Shown here: in pieces, positions 1 through 7,078 of the stretch
How positions within the stretch are numbered: the stretch's first letter is position 1
Layout of the letters: each line of letters begins with the position of its first letter
NCBI GenBank assembly: GCA_964519515.1
Contig: CAZFIJ010000077.1
Coordinates: forward strand, 1 to 17,721
Direction: 5' to 3'
Length of the DNA: 17,721 nucleotides
Origin: Korarchaeum sp964519515
Lineage (GTDB): Archaea; Korarchaeota; Korarchaeia; Korarchaeales; Korarchaeaceae
Program-made: the position numbers and the translations under genes
Notes under the pieces: model-generated
The model's database searches: none
Seen by the model: only the letters and a program-made list of their open reading frames with translations
What the model was told of the DNA's origin: nothing

Positions 1-53
1 GCACTGAGGGGGACACCCGTAAGACGTGGGTTCGAGTCCCACCGGCCCCACCA
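1..53 (+). tRNA. 3' part of a tRNA gene (5' end outside window), possibly tRNA-Pro
   Basis: A perfect T arm is visible: stem GTGGG (26-30), loop TTCGAGT (31-37), stem CCCAC (38-42). It is followed by acceptor strand CGGCCCC (43-49), discriminator A50 and an encoded CCA (51-53). The matching 5' acceptor strand would be GGGGCCG, which is common in archaeal tRNA-Pro; this identity is an inference. Upstream, AAGAC (21-25) fits a five-base variable loop and CCCGT (16-20) an anticodon-stem strand. The sequence before it (1-15) lacks a U33-type anticodon loop and the pairing ACGGG strand. An intron ending just before the stem, or a long variable arm formed by GGG-GACA-CCC, would both explain this. 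The anticodon cannot be read. Confidence 0.85.
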
Positions 54-67
54 CCCCATGAGGGGGA

Positions 68-1513
68 GTGGTTCCGACGAACATCGCTGTCATAAGGTCG
101 AGAGACCCCAGAGTGAGGGAAGCGATTAGGTATACTCTGAACTTTCTTGGGCTCTTCTGGGAGGAGGTCTATGAGCCCGACCCGATAAAGCATATGGTCT
201 CGATATTCCCAGAGGAATCCGAATTCGTACCCGTTGTCACGCCATCTATATTCGTAGGGAGTGCGGCACTAGCTTATTTCGGTGGCGATAAAGTGGAGGT
301 CAAGAGATCCCCTCCTATGCCCTCCGGTTTCCTCGAGCTAAATAAGGAGAGATCCCCTTTCTTCGGATCCAAATACAGTTTCGATTGTGAGAGGCTTTCG
401 AGGACTAATCCGATCTTCAGGAAGGATGGGAATATATTGATAGGTTACGATCTCTTCAGGACAGTAGCTTACTTCCTGATGGGAGCTGAGCTATCTCTAG
501 GGATAAAGCAAGTGAAGACTCCAGATAATAGGATAAATCTAGCAGCGATATCGGAGATAAGAGGTGCTGAGGCAAAGATACCTGCGGCTGATCTTCACGC
601 TAGGCTCCTCCTCAGCCTCATACTCATGCTTCATAAGTCAGAGGGTCTTCCCCTCGTGCTCAAGAGGGTATCCCCTCCCGGGAGGAGGGGAGCTTTAGCT
701 ATCTCCGTACCAGTCCAGAGGATAGGGAGGAGCGGATCCCTCATAGGGAAGCTTAAAAATATTCTAAGAAAGAGAGAGATTTGGATAGAAAGAATAAGCA
801 AAGTCCAAGATTCAATAACATTTTTTACAGGAAGGGGTGAGGATTATAGTCCATCGAGCATAGGGGAGAGCTTGCTCAACTTAGAGGAGAACGGTCATGA
901 AGTGGGCCTTCTAGCCTCCCCTAAAGCATCTGTGAGCCATGACGTCATACTCGATGAGTACAGGGAATTAGCAGAGACCTTGAAGAGGGGAGACCTCGGA
1001 ATAAGGTTCAGGAGCATTGAATCGACGGTAAATGATGCTCTCGAATCAGCTATGTTCGTGAAAGCTAGATACGCGATAGTCGGTGAGATATATCAGGGCT
1101 TCGGATATCCCCTAGGGGTCTCGAGGCCCCTCAAGATAGGATCGCTATGGAGCATCCCCACCGTGGGGAGGGTGAGGAGGGAGAGGATAGCTGAAGTCAT
1201 GGAGGAAATAGCTAAGAGGGGGAGTTTCGTCAGTTTGGATGCTATGACAGAGCTAAGTGTCTTAACAGCTATAAATGAGGCCTCAAGTAGGGAGATATGG
1301 ATCACCACTCCATCTAAGATGATAGAGAGGCTCGAGGGGTTGCAGGGCGTGAAAGGGGCGTTCAGATACGATAGGAGATACTTAGAGGGGAAGATAACTT
1401 CCCAAAGGCAGATAGATATCCAGATACTGGTCATACCTCCTGAAGGTAAGGAAACAGTTTTAGAGGTGAGTTTAGAGGAGGATAAGCCTCATCAAATTAA
1501 TTTGAGAATTTAG
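68..1513 (+). CDS. Divergent polysaccharide-deacetylase-like (NodB-fold) protein, probably not a metalloenzyme
   Basis: 481 residues with GTG start. An N-terminal region of about 190 residues with the pattern RVREAIRYTLNFLGL precedes a C-terminal half that resembles the NodB/polysaccharide-deacetylase barrel. Landmarks are ALAISVPV (209-216), where the Asp-rich first motif would sit, then SITFFTGRG (249-257), GHEVGLL (276-282) and GIRFRS (311-316). The family's metal ligands are not there: the first strand has no Asp pair, and the HxxxH expected right after GHEVG reads LLASPKAS. A lectin-like or structural role is therefore more plausible than deacetylation. The domain layout recalls DUF7033-plus-deacetylase proteins, but this is recognition by eye. 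The start is uncertain because the purine-rich AGGGGGA directly abuts the GTG. The gene begins 14 nt after the tRNA and its last 17 nt overlap the convergent EndoV gene. Confidence 0.6.
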   Translation: MVPTNIAVIRSRDPRVREAIRYTLNFLGLFWEEVYEPDPIKHMVSIFPEESEFVPVVTPSIFVGSAALAYFGGDKVEVKRSPPMPSGFLELNKERSPFFGSKYSFDCERLSRTNPIFRKDGNILIGYDLFRTVAYFLMGAELSLGIKQVKTPDNRINLAAISEIRGAEAKIPAADLHARLLLSLILMLHKSEGLPLVLKRVSPPGRRGALAISVPVQRIGRSGSLIGKLKNILRKREIWIERISKVQDSITFFTGRGEDYSPSSIGESLLNLEENGHEVGLLASPKASVSHDVILDEYRELAETLKRGDLGIRFRSIESTVNDALESAMFVKARYAIVGEIYQGFGYPLGVSRPLKIGSLWSIPTVGRVRRERIAEVMEEIAKRGSFVSLDAMTELSVLTAINEASSREIWITTPSKMIERLEGLQGVKGAFRYDRRYLEGKITSQRQIDIQILVIPPEGKETVLEVSLEEDKPHQINLRI

Positions 1514-2342
1514 CACTCTTAGAGAGGGAATGGGCGATTTTCAAAGGTAAGGGCTGGTTTCCCTCCCTCCAAAATTTTATAGCTGCTTTTAAAGCTGATT
1601 CTAGGTTCGATAGATGCCCTGGCGATATGAACCCGCCTCTATGCAGGGCAGCGATCTCCTTACCCATGAATTTAACGTGACTCCCTTCTATCTCTCCGAC
1701 TAGCTTCGATTTCGCTACCCCTATAGATGGCTTACCCAAGAGCAGGCCTAAATGAGAAGCTTCCCCCAGGCCCCTGGGATGAAGTACACCATGACCATCC
1801 ACGAATATTACATCGAAGTCGCACTTCATAGCTGCTGGTAGCATCCCTCTCAATTCCCTGAAAGCTAAGTAAGTCGGTACGTAAGGTATCTGGGGTGAGA
1901 ACCTCTCGAACCTCACTTCTACGATCCTGAGCTCTTCATCGACAGTCACGCAACAAGCCACGGCCCTATCATCTATGTAGCTCACATCAACGCCAGCTGC
2001 TATGCTCACATCCCCCAATTCGCTCAAAATCAACCTCTCCGAGAGCTTCATCTGATCTGTCGCCATCACCTTGAAGATAGGCCATACATCAAATTCCCTG
2101 AAGAACTTCCCCGTCTTGGCCCTCTCGATACCTCCTTCCTCCCTTAGCTTTTCCTCAGCCCCTGGCATTAGCTCTAGCTTAGATGAAATTACCCTCCACC
2201 ATGGGATATCTGGATCGATTTCGGAGAGCTTCAGGCATTCGTTCCTGACGGCTAGAGCAGCTCTCCCATCCCCGAGGGCCTCAGCTATTATCCTGAAGGT
2301 AGTCACCTCTCCATAAGGTATCTGCTCTAGAGCTCCCCTCAA
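1497..2342 (-). CDS. nfi: Alkyltransferase-like (AGT/ATL) domain fused to endonuclease V
   Basis: 281 residues from a TTG start. Residues 1-65 match the DNA-binding domain of O6-alkylguanine transferases: IPYGEVTTF (8-16), AVRN (31-34) and, at the active-site position, PWWRV (47-51) instead of PCHRV. The acceptor Cys is Trp, as in alkyltransferase-like (ATL) proteins that bind but do not repair lesions. Residues 95-281 are endonuclease V, which nicks DNA or RNA next to deaminated purines: GVDVSY with D119, VPTYLAFRE with E163, VDGHGVLHPRGLGEASHLG with D182, GVAKSK with K211, and SPGHLSN (240-246). Catalytic residues look intact. A bifunctional AGT-EndoV fusion is known from Ferroplasma. The family FQxxL motif (AFQRIL) is encoded just upstream of the TTG, between an in-frame TGA at 2391-2393 and 2342, with no ATG, GTG or TTG, so the true start may be nearer 2363 or noncanonical. 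Confidence 0.88.
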   Translation of the reverse strand: MRGALEQIPYGEVTTFRIIAEALGDGRAALAVRNECLKLSEIDPDIPWWRVISSKLELMPGAEEKLREEGGIERAKTGKFFREFDVWPIFKVMATDQMKLSERLILSELGDVSIAAGVDVSYIDDRAVACCVTVDEELRIVEVRFERFSPQIPYVPTYLAFRELRGMLPAAMKCDFDVIFVDGHGVLHPRGLGEASHLGLLLGKPSIGVAKSKLVGEIEGSHVKFMGKEIAALHRGGFISPGHLSNLESALKAAIKFWREGNQPLPLKIAHSLSKSAKFSN

Positions 2343-2410
2343 TATCCTTTGGAAGGCAGTCAGACCCCTCTGGCCCTCCGTATATCTCCCTCAGTACTTA
2401 AAGCAACATC

Positions 2411-2420
2411 ATTATATTCT
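2411..2420 (+). promoter_or_regulatory. Likely TATA region in the divergent nfi/argS gap
   Basis: ATTATATTCT lies about 20-29 nt before the argS ATG. It is the only strong AT-rich element between the two divergent genes. The argS message would be almost leaderless, or carry only the GGTGGATCG before ATG. The complementary strand (AGAATATAAT) could serve the EndoV gene, with its start 20-50 nt further on. Assignment is by position only. Confidence 0.45.
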
Positions 2421-2439
2421 CTGATCCTAGGGTGGATCG

Positions 2440-4338
2440 ATGACCAAGGACCCGCTTGGCGCAGTTAAGTCGACGTTCGCTGAGGAAGTGAATAGGGTAC
2501 TGAGCGAACTAGGATCTGCTACTCGCTTCTCCCCAATTCAGGTATCGAGAGTCCGTAAGGATTACGCGAGCTATGGCCTCCCAGTCGGTTTCAAGGTAGC
2601 GAAGGATCTGAACTCAGATCCTGAGAGAGCTGCTAAAACTGTCCTCGATAGGATTGACTTGAGTAAGGTAGCTTACTCCTCAAGCGTGTACACTGATGGT
2701 GGCTACTTGAACTTGAGGATCGATAGAGCGAGGTTCTTCAGGGACATCCTGAAACTAGCATCGAGCGAGGAGTTAGGGAGGGAGGAGAGGAAGGGAGTGA
2801 AGGCGATGGTAGAGCATACGAGCGCTAATCCCGTTCATCCTCTTCATGTGGGGAGCGGGAGGAACGCTATCATAGGCGACTCCTTCTCCAGGATACTCAA
2901 TTTCCTCGGATGGGATGTGAGGAGGCATTACTTAGTCAACGATTGCAACTTGCAAGTAGCTATATTAGCGGCTGGTAGATCTAAAGTGAGGGATCTGAAC
3001 CCTAAAGGGAAAGTAGATCATTGGTTCGGTCTGATATATGCGATTTCGAACGCATTTCTAGAGATCTGGAGGATAAAGAATGGAGTTAGCTCGGAATCTG
3101 GGCTAGAGGAGTGGACGGAAGTAGTCGAGCGTATAGGGAGGATAGAGCCGGAGCTCCTGGGGATAGGGGAACTGAACGAGGAGGAAGTAATGTCCCTCCT
3201 CAGGAGATATCAGAGGAGAGAAGGGGATTCCGTTCAGATGTTCAGGGAAATAACTGAGTCAGTATTGAAGGGGTTTCTGGAGACTTTGGAGAGGATAGGC
3301 ATAACTTACGATGGCTTCGATTGGGAGAGCGAGTTGATATGGGATGGGTGGGTCGATAGAGCTATTGAAAGACTCGAGAGATCAGGTTACTTGAGGAGAG
3401 AGGGGAAAGCTGCTTACGTAGATCTTTGGGAGGCAGTTAAAGGAGATGAGAACGTGAGGAAGGTGTTCGAATTGAGCGAGGACGATATCTCGAAGCTGGA
3501 GAGGGAGGGAAGGTTAGGGGAGGTGATACCGAGGAAGTTCTATCTGACGAGATCCGATGGGACTTGGTTATATACGGGGACTGATGTAGCTTACTCTCTA
3601 TATAAATTCGAGGGATTGGGCGTGAGCCTCTGTTACAACGTCATCGCTTCAGAGCAGAACATGGAGCAGAAAGGGGTTAGGGCCTGCCTCGCTTTAATGG
3701 GCCACGATCCGGATAAGCTGATACACCTCTCCTATGAGATGGTCAACTTAGTAGGGGTAGCGATGTCGGGGAGGAGGGGCTTATACGTCACATTGGATGA
3801 AGTACTGGATGAAGCTAAGAGGAGAGTTGAAGCGATATTGAAGGAGAGAGGAATATATGATGAGGAGATATGCGAGAAGGTCGCTGTTGGTGCTTTAAGA
3901 TATGGATTGATTAGCGTATCCCCGAATAAAGTAGTCCAGTTCAGGTGGGAGAGGGTCCTGAACTTAGAGGAGAACAGCGGGCCCTTCATTCAGTATGCAT
4001 ATACTAGAGCATTGAACATAATTAAGAAAGCTCAGGGAGTTCCGGAAGATTTCGACCCAGATGAGTTGAAGAGCGATGCTGAGATAACAATTGTGCAAAT
4101 GATATCTGAGTTTCCTGAGAGAGTATGGAGCGCCTTCAAGCTCATGAGGCCCGATATAATAGCTTCTTATGCTAATGAGCTCGCCTCCCAATTCAATAAG
4201 TTCTACGAGGATCACCCCGTTTTGAGCGCAGCTAGGCCTGAGGAGAGAGCAGCGAGGCTCAACTTAGTCAACGCTGTCAAAGGGACTTTAGGTGTGGCGA
4301 TGGACTTAATCGGAATCCCCAGGCTTGAGAGAATGTGA
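2440..4338 (+). CDS. argS: Arginyl-tRNA synthetase
   Basis: 632 residues, full length for a class Ia ArgRS, which charges tRNA-Arg in the cytoplasm. The N-terminal tRNA-recognition domain (about 1-115) precedes the Rossmann catalytic domain. The latter opens with VEHTSANPVHPLHVGSGRN, where HVGS (136-139) is the HIGH motif. IIGDSFSRIL and the YLVND stretch follow as in other ArgRS enzymes. MSGRRG (442-447) stands where most enzymes have MSTRKG, the KMSKS loop. The C-terminal DALR anticodon-binding domain begins near GPFIQYAYTRALNI (about 515-530) and runs to the end. The start is an ATG preceded by GGTGGATCG. The gene stands alone on its strand; its last 33 nt overlap the end of the convergent endonuclease III gene. 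Confidence 0.97.
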   Translation: MTKDPLGAVKSTFAEEVNRVLSELGSATRFSPIQVSRVRKDYASYGLPVGFKVAKDLNSDPERAAKTVLDRIDLSKVAYSSSVYTDGGYLNLRIDRARFFRDILKLASSEELGREERKGVKAMVEHTSANPVHPLHVGSGRNAIIGDSFSRILNFLGWDVRRHYLVNDCNLQVAILAAGRSKVRDLNPKGKVDHWFGLIYAISNAFLEIWRIKNGVSSESGLEEWTEVVERIGRIEPELLGIGELNEEEVMSLLRRYQRREGDSVQMFREITESVLKGFLETLERIGITYDGFDWESELIWDGWVDRAIERLERSGYLRREGKAAYVDLWEAVKGDENVRKVFELSEDDISKLEREGRLGEVIPRKFYLTRSDGTWLYTGTDVAYSLYKFEGLGVSLCYNVIASEQNMEQKGVRACLALMGHDPDKLIHLSYEMVNLVGVAMSGRRGLYVTLDEVLDEAKRRVEAILKERGIYDEEICEKVAVGALRYGLISVSPNKVVQFRWERVLNLEENSGPFIQYAYTRALNIIKKAQGVPEDFDPDELKSDAEITIVQMISEFPERVWSAFKLMRPDIIASYANELASQFNKFYEDHPVLSAARPEERAARLNLVNAVKGTLGVAMDLIGIPRLERM

Positions 4339-4977
4339 GAAATCGCAGAGATCTCTTAACGGGCATTCCCCACATCTCGGGTTTCTCGGCCTACAATATT
4401 CTCTTCCCAGTTTTATTAGGAGTAGATGGGCCCTCAAATAATCCTTTTTGTCGAAGATATTCATGAGGGCTCTTCTAGTCCCCTCATAGCTTCCATCTGA
4501 TATCCCCAGCCTTGATGAGACTCTCGCTATATGCCTGTCCACGCCTACCGTCTCCTTCCCCATGAAGCTGAGGAGTACGTCAGCTGTCTTAGGCCCTATT
4601 CCAGGGATCTCGAGGAGCTTGTTCCTAGCTTCCTCTGTCTCGAGGCTCAATATCTCCTCTAAAGCTCCTCCGGATAGTCTCTCGGATATAGCCTTCAGAT
4701 ACTTAGCCTTCTGCTTGTATAGGCCAGCGGGCCTTATGAGGTCCTCCAGTTCCCTATCGCTCAATCTAACTATCTTTTCCGGGGTTAGATCCCCCAGCCT
4801 CCTCTTCAGGTTCTCCATAGCCCTCATCGTATTCTTATCGTTGGTATTCTGAGATATCACTGTCGCTACTAGGGTTTCGAATGGATTCGAGGACCTCGAG
4901 GCCACTAAAGAAGCATACTCATCCTCCTTAAACTCTAGATCGGAGAGTCTCCTCAATACCTCCTCGCCATATCTCAC
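4306..4977 (-). CDS. nth: Endonuclease III-type DNA glycosylase/AP lyase with [4Fe-4S] cluster
   Basis: 223 residues, typical for EndoIII, which removes oxidised pyrimidines and cleaves abasic sites. The HhH motif is LLEIPGIGPKTADVL (121-135) with the catalytic Lys K130. The catalytic Asp is D147 in VGVDRHIARV. The cluster motif C-x6-C-x2-C-x5-C is complete at C195, C202, C205 and C211, so the 12 or so residues after it that overlap argS are dispensable. The start is GTG: its GTGA overlaps the TGA of the upstream thioesterase gene by 4 nt, and GGAG lies about 6 nt before it. The overlap implies translational coupling with the thioesterase. Thymine-glycol versus mismatch (MIG-type) specificity cannot be told from the motifs seen. 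Confidence 0.95.
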   Translation of the reverse strand: MRYGEEVLRRLSDLEFKEDEYASLVASRSSNPFETLVATVISQNTNDKNTMRAMENLKRRLGDLTPEKIVRLSDRELEDLIRPAGLYKQKAKYLKAISERLSGGALEEILSLETEEARNKLLEIPGIGPKTADVLLSFMGKETVGVDRHIARVSSRLGISDGSYEGTRRALMNIFDKKDYLRAHLLLIKLGREYCRPRNPRCGECPLRDLCDFSHSLKPGDSD

Positions 4978-5354
4978 TTCAACTCCTCCTTCAGCTTCGC
5001 TGAGAACCTCTCCTTATCTACGATGAACCTCTCGTGAGAGCCCTCCCCTATCAGCTTATCCCCCCAGTATGCTGAGACCTTGAAGACGAGCTTCCTCCCT
5101 TCGACTGAGATGAGCTCAGAGGTAACGGATAAATTAGCTCCGAGAGGCGCTGGCGCTTTATGATCCACGCAGATCCTAGTGCCTACAGTAGTGCTCCTCT
5201 CATCCAGATACTGTTGGACGAGCTTCATAGAAGCGAGCTCCATCATAGCTATCATCCCAGGTGTGGAGAGCACTTGAACACCGATATGTCCAGTTGAAAA
5301 CCTCTCCTCGACCTTGAACTCAAATGTCCCTTTCAGCCCAGGCTCTAACACCAT
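4974..5354 (-). CDS. FlK-type hotdog-fold thioesterase
   Basis: 126 residues from ATG; a GTG one codon upstream (5357) is possible, but GGGGAG 6 nt before the ATG favours the latter. The sequence follows the fluoroacetyl-CoA thioesterase (FlK) branch of the hotdog superfamily: LSTPGMIAMMELA, TVGTRICVDHKAPAPLG and GSHERFIVD. FlK's Thr-Glu-His triad appears conserved. Numbered from the GTG, the residues are T32 in STP, E40 in MMELA and H66 in VDHKA. The family hydrolyses acyl-CoA thioesters; the natural substrate here is unknown, and fluoroacetate is not implied. The gene is first in a two-gene unit with endonuclease III. It is divergent from the ZIP transporter with a shared AT-rich promoter region of about 60 bp. 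Confidence 0.85.
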   Translation of the reverse strand: MVLEPGLKGTFEFKVEERFSTGHIGVQVLSTPGMIAMMELASMKLVQQYLDERSTTVGTRICVDHKAPAPLGANLSVTSELISVEGRKLVFKVSAYWGDKLIGEGSHERFIVDKERFSAKLKEELK

Positions 5355-5381
5355 CACGATCTCCCCTTCTCATGCCCTACT

Positions 5382-5396
5382 ATTCTTAAAATAATT
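5382..5396. promoter_or_regulatory. Divergent promoter region, thioesterase/ZIP
   Basis: TTCTTAAAATAATTC is the only AT-rich block between the two divergent genes. On the plus strand CTTAAAATAATT is centred about 26 nt before the ZIP ATG, so that message is probably leaderless. On the minus strand ATTATTTTAAG lies 30-35 nt before the thioesterase ATG, leaving a short leader that contains its GGGGAG. Confidence 0.5.
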
Positions 5397-5413
5397 CCCC
5401 GTATCGAGGGGAG

Positions 5414-6217
5414 ATGGGCCCAGAGGGATCGCTCCAACAAATCGCATCTATCCTCGAGTCATCGATCTGGGGAGACCCCTTAGTAGCTAGCTCAGTAGCT
5501 GGAGCTTTCGTAGCTCTCACCACTAGCTTAGGCGCAGCTATGATCTTCTTATTCAGTGGTAGAGTGAGGCTGAGTCTACACTTCTCTATGGCCTTCGCCG
5601 CGGGGATAATGTTAGTAGCTAGTTTCACCAGCCTGATCCTCCCAGCGATCGAAGTCTCCTCCTTCCCTACGGTCTCCCTAGGGATCATCTTGGGGTTCGG
5701 GGCTATATTAACGATCGAGAGGATGATCCCGCATGAGCACCCGATCTTAGGTTATGAAGGACCTGAATCAGCGAAACGCTTGCTCAGGAAGACATGGCTA
5801 ATCGCTATAGCTATCTTAATACATAACTTCCCTGAGGGAATAGCTGTAGGTGTCTCAGTAGCTTATTCAATTCCCCTCGGTATTGCTACAGCTATAGCTA
5901 TAGGGATCCAGGACATACCAGAGGGATTCGCTGTAGCTCTTCCAGTCAGCTCCGCGGGAGGGAAGAAGCTCGGCTTCCTCATAGGGGTGCTCAGTGGGGT
6001 GAGCGAGCTTTTAATGGTCATAATAGGGGCTTTAGTCTTCACGGAGCTCAAGGAATTGCTTCCATTGGGGATGGGTTTCGCTGGAGGGGCGATGCTCTTC
6101 ATCACTCTGAAGGAAGTGATACCGGAGGTCTATGGGGAGAATTACTCGACTCTCAAAGCCACGGTAGGACTAATCATAGGGTTCATGGTGATGCTTTACC
6201 TCGATTCAGCTCTTTAA
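5414..6217 (+). CDS. ZIP-family divalent metal transporter (GufA/ZupT-like)
   Basis: 267 residues with about eight hydrophobic segments (near 24-47, 55-78, 86-104, 127-152, 154-178, 186-209, 215-234, 246-264), the usual ZIP topology. The metal-binding helices carry HNFPEGIAVGV (137-147) and QDIPEGFAVALPV (166-178). The second motif has Gln where many ZIPs have His, as GufA-type members do. A short loop, PHEHP (106-110), between helices 3 and 4 could bind metal. ZIPs move Zn2+, Fe2+ or Mn2+ into the cytosol; the ion here cannot be told. The start ATG sits about 26 nt from a TATA-like block, so the transcript is probably leaderless even though GAGGGGAG abuts the ATG. Confidence 0.93.
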   Translation: MGPEGSLQQIASILESSIWGDPLVASSVAGAFVALTTSLGAAMIFLFSGRVRLSLHFSMAFAAGIMLVASFTSLILPAIEVSSFPTVSLGIILGFGAILTIERMIPHEHPILGYEGPESAKRLLRKTWLIAIAILIHNFPEGIAVGVSVAYSIPLGIATAIAIGIQDIPEGFAVALPVSSAGGKKLGFLIGVLSGVSELLMVIIGALVFTELKELLPLGMGFAGGAMLFITLKEVIPEVYGENYSTLKATVGLIIGFMVMLYLDSAL

Positions 6218-6535
6218 ACAGCATTTCCCTAAATCTCACGAGCTGGAGTCCTTTTTAAGTTACCTCAGGAGGATCCGCGAGCCCTTAGGTTAGAATAAGT
6301 TAAGAGTAAAGAGATAGTGAGGATCGAATTTAGGGTTTAGAGCTATCTTCTCTTCAAATAGTAATGTAGGTGATCTCTAAATGGTCGATCAGGGTCTAGC
6401 TACTGGAGAATCTCCTCATGATCGCCTTTAAAGCTCCAGTCAAAGTTAGAAGGTATACTACGGAGAAATATAAGAAAATCGCTTCTTAAGAGAATTTAGG
6501 GAAAATGAAGGAGGAAAAGGAACAAATTACCCTAT
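6218..6535. other. Gene-free stretch with short repeated motifs
   Basis: No convincing coding sequence lies in these 318 bases. TTTCCCTAAAT (6224-6234) and its exact reverse complement ATTTAGGGAAA (6494-6504) frame the interval. GAATTTAGGG occurs at 6326-6335 and again at 6492-6501. A 23-codon ATG frame (6419-6490) is present but has no support. The composition (purine-rich, frequent stops) suits a decayed element, an untranslated RNA or the 3' regions of the two convergent genes. Confidence 0.4.
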
Positions 6536-7066
6536 TTATATCCCCTTTTCCTCTCGCGGTTGCCATAAGCCTCTATACACTAGGAAATTCAGGTAAATCA
6601 GAGGGACTAGTATTAGATGTGAAATGAGGAACACTGGCATGAAGAGAGGTTCCGCAGCCCATCCCTCACTATATCCGAAGTGACTTGATGGGAAGAAATA
6701 TGCAACTATGTATGCTGCCAAGAGATCTATGATCCTCCTATAACCCTTCAAGCTATAGTAATGTTGGCTTATTCCTGGGAAAGCTGCGGAAAGAAGTAAG
6801 ATCCATGCGAAGGGTTTAGTTAGGTATTCTACCATGAAGCCTCTCGTATCCCAGAGCAAGAGCATCGTATTCACTGAGGCAACGAAGGTGTACGTGAACA
6901 GACATAGAAACTTAGAGCTCCTTGGGGGGAAATCCTTTCTGTAAAACGTCGTTGCCGGAAGCAGGGGGAAAAGGGAGTAAAGGATAGCGGGAAGTTTGTG
7001 ATCATAGATACCCAAGACGAATAGGGATAAGGCTATCAAGAAGATTAAGTAATCGATCTTGGACAT
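6536..7066 (-). CDS. Six-helix membrane protein, second gene of the Cys-rich protein unit
   Basis: 176 residues, not recognised as a named family. Hydrophobic segments lie near 5-22, 26-42, 52-73, 82-98, 110-127 and 140-165, joined by short loops with basic residues. The C-terminus is charged (WQPREEKGI). There is no signal for an enzyme or a transporter ATPase. The gene begins 12 nt after the stop of the secreted Cys-rich protein, in the same direction, with a GGGGGATTGAG ribosome-binding region in that gap, so the two are almost certainly one transcript. This pairing suggests the membrane protein serves the Cys-rich product as immunity protein, exporter or processing factor. That role is an inference from context. 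Confidence 0.7.
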   Translation of the reverse strand: MSKIDYLIFLIALSLFVLGIYDHKLPAILYSLFPLLPATTFYRKDFPPRSSKFLCLFTYTFVASVNTMLLLWDTRGFMVEYLTKPFAWILLLSAAFPGISQHYYSLKGYRRIIDLLAAYIVAYFFPSSHFGYSEGWAAEPLFMPVFLISHLILVPLIYLNFLVYRGLWQPREEKGI

Positions 7067-7078
7067 CTCAATCCCCCC

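Noticed and set aside
5414..6217. Broken second metal site in the ZIP protein (QDIPEG for HNIPEG)
   Set aside because: Gln at this place occurs in GufA-type ZIPs, so it is not evidence of inactivation.
6419..6490. A 23-codon ATG frame (MIAFKAPVKVRR...) in the gene-free stretch
   Set aside because: Short, no ribosome-binding site or TATA at suitable distance, no hydrophobic or other pattern beyond basic composition; could be chance.
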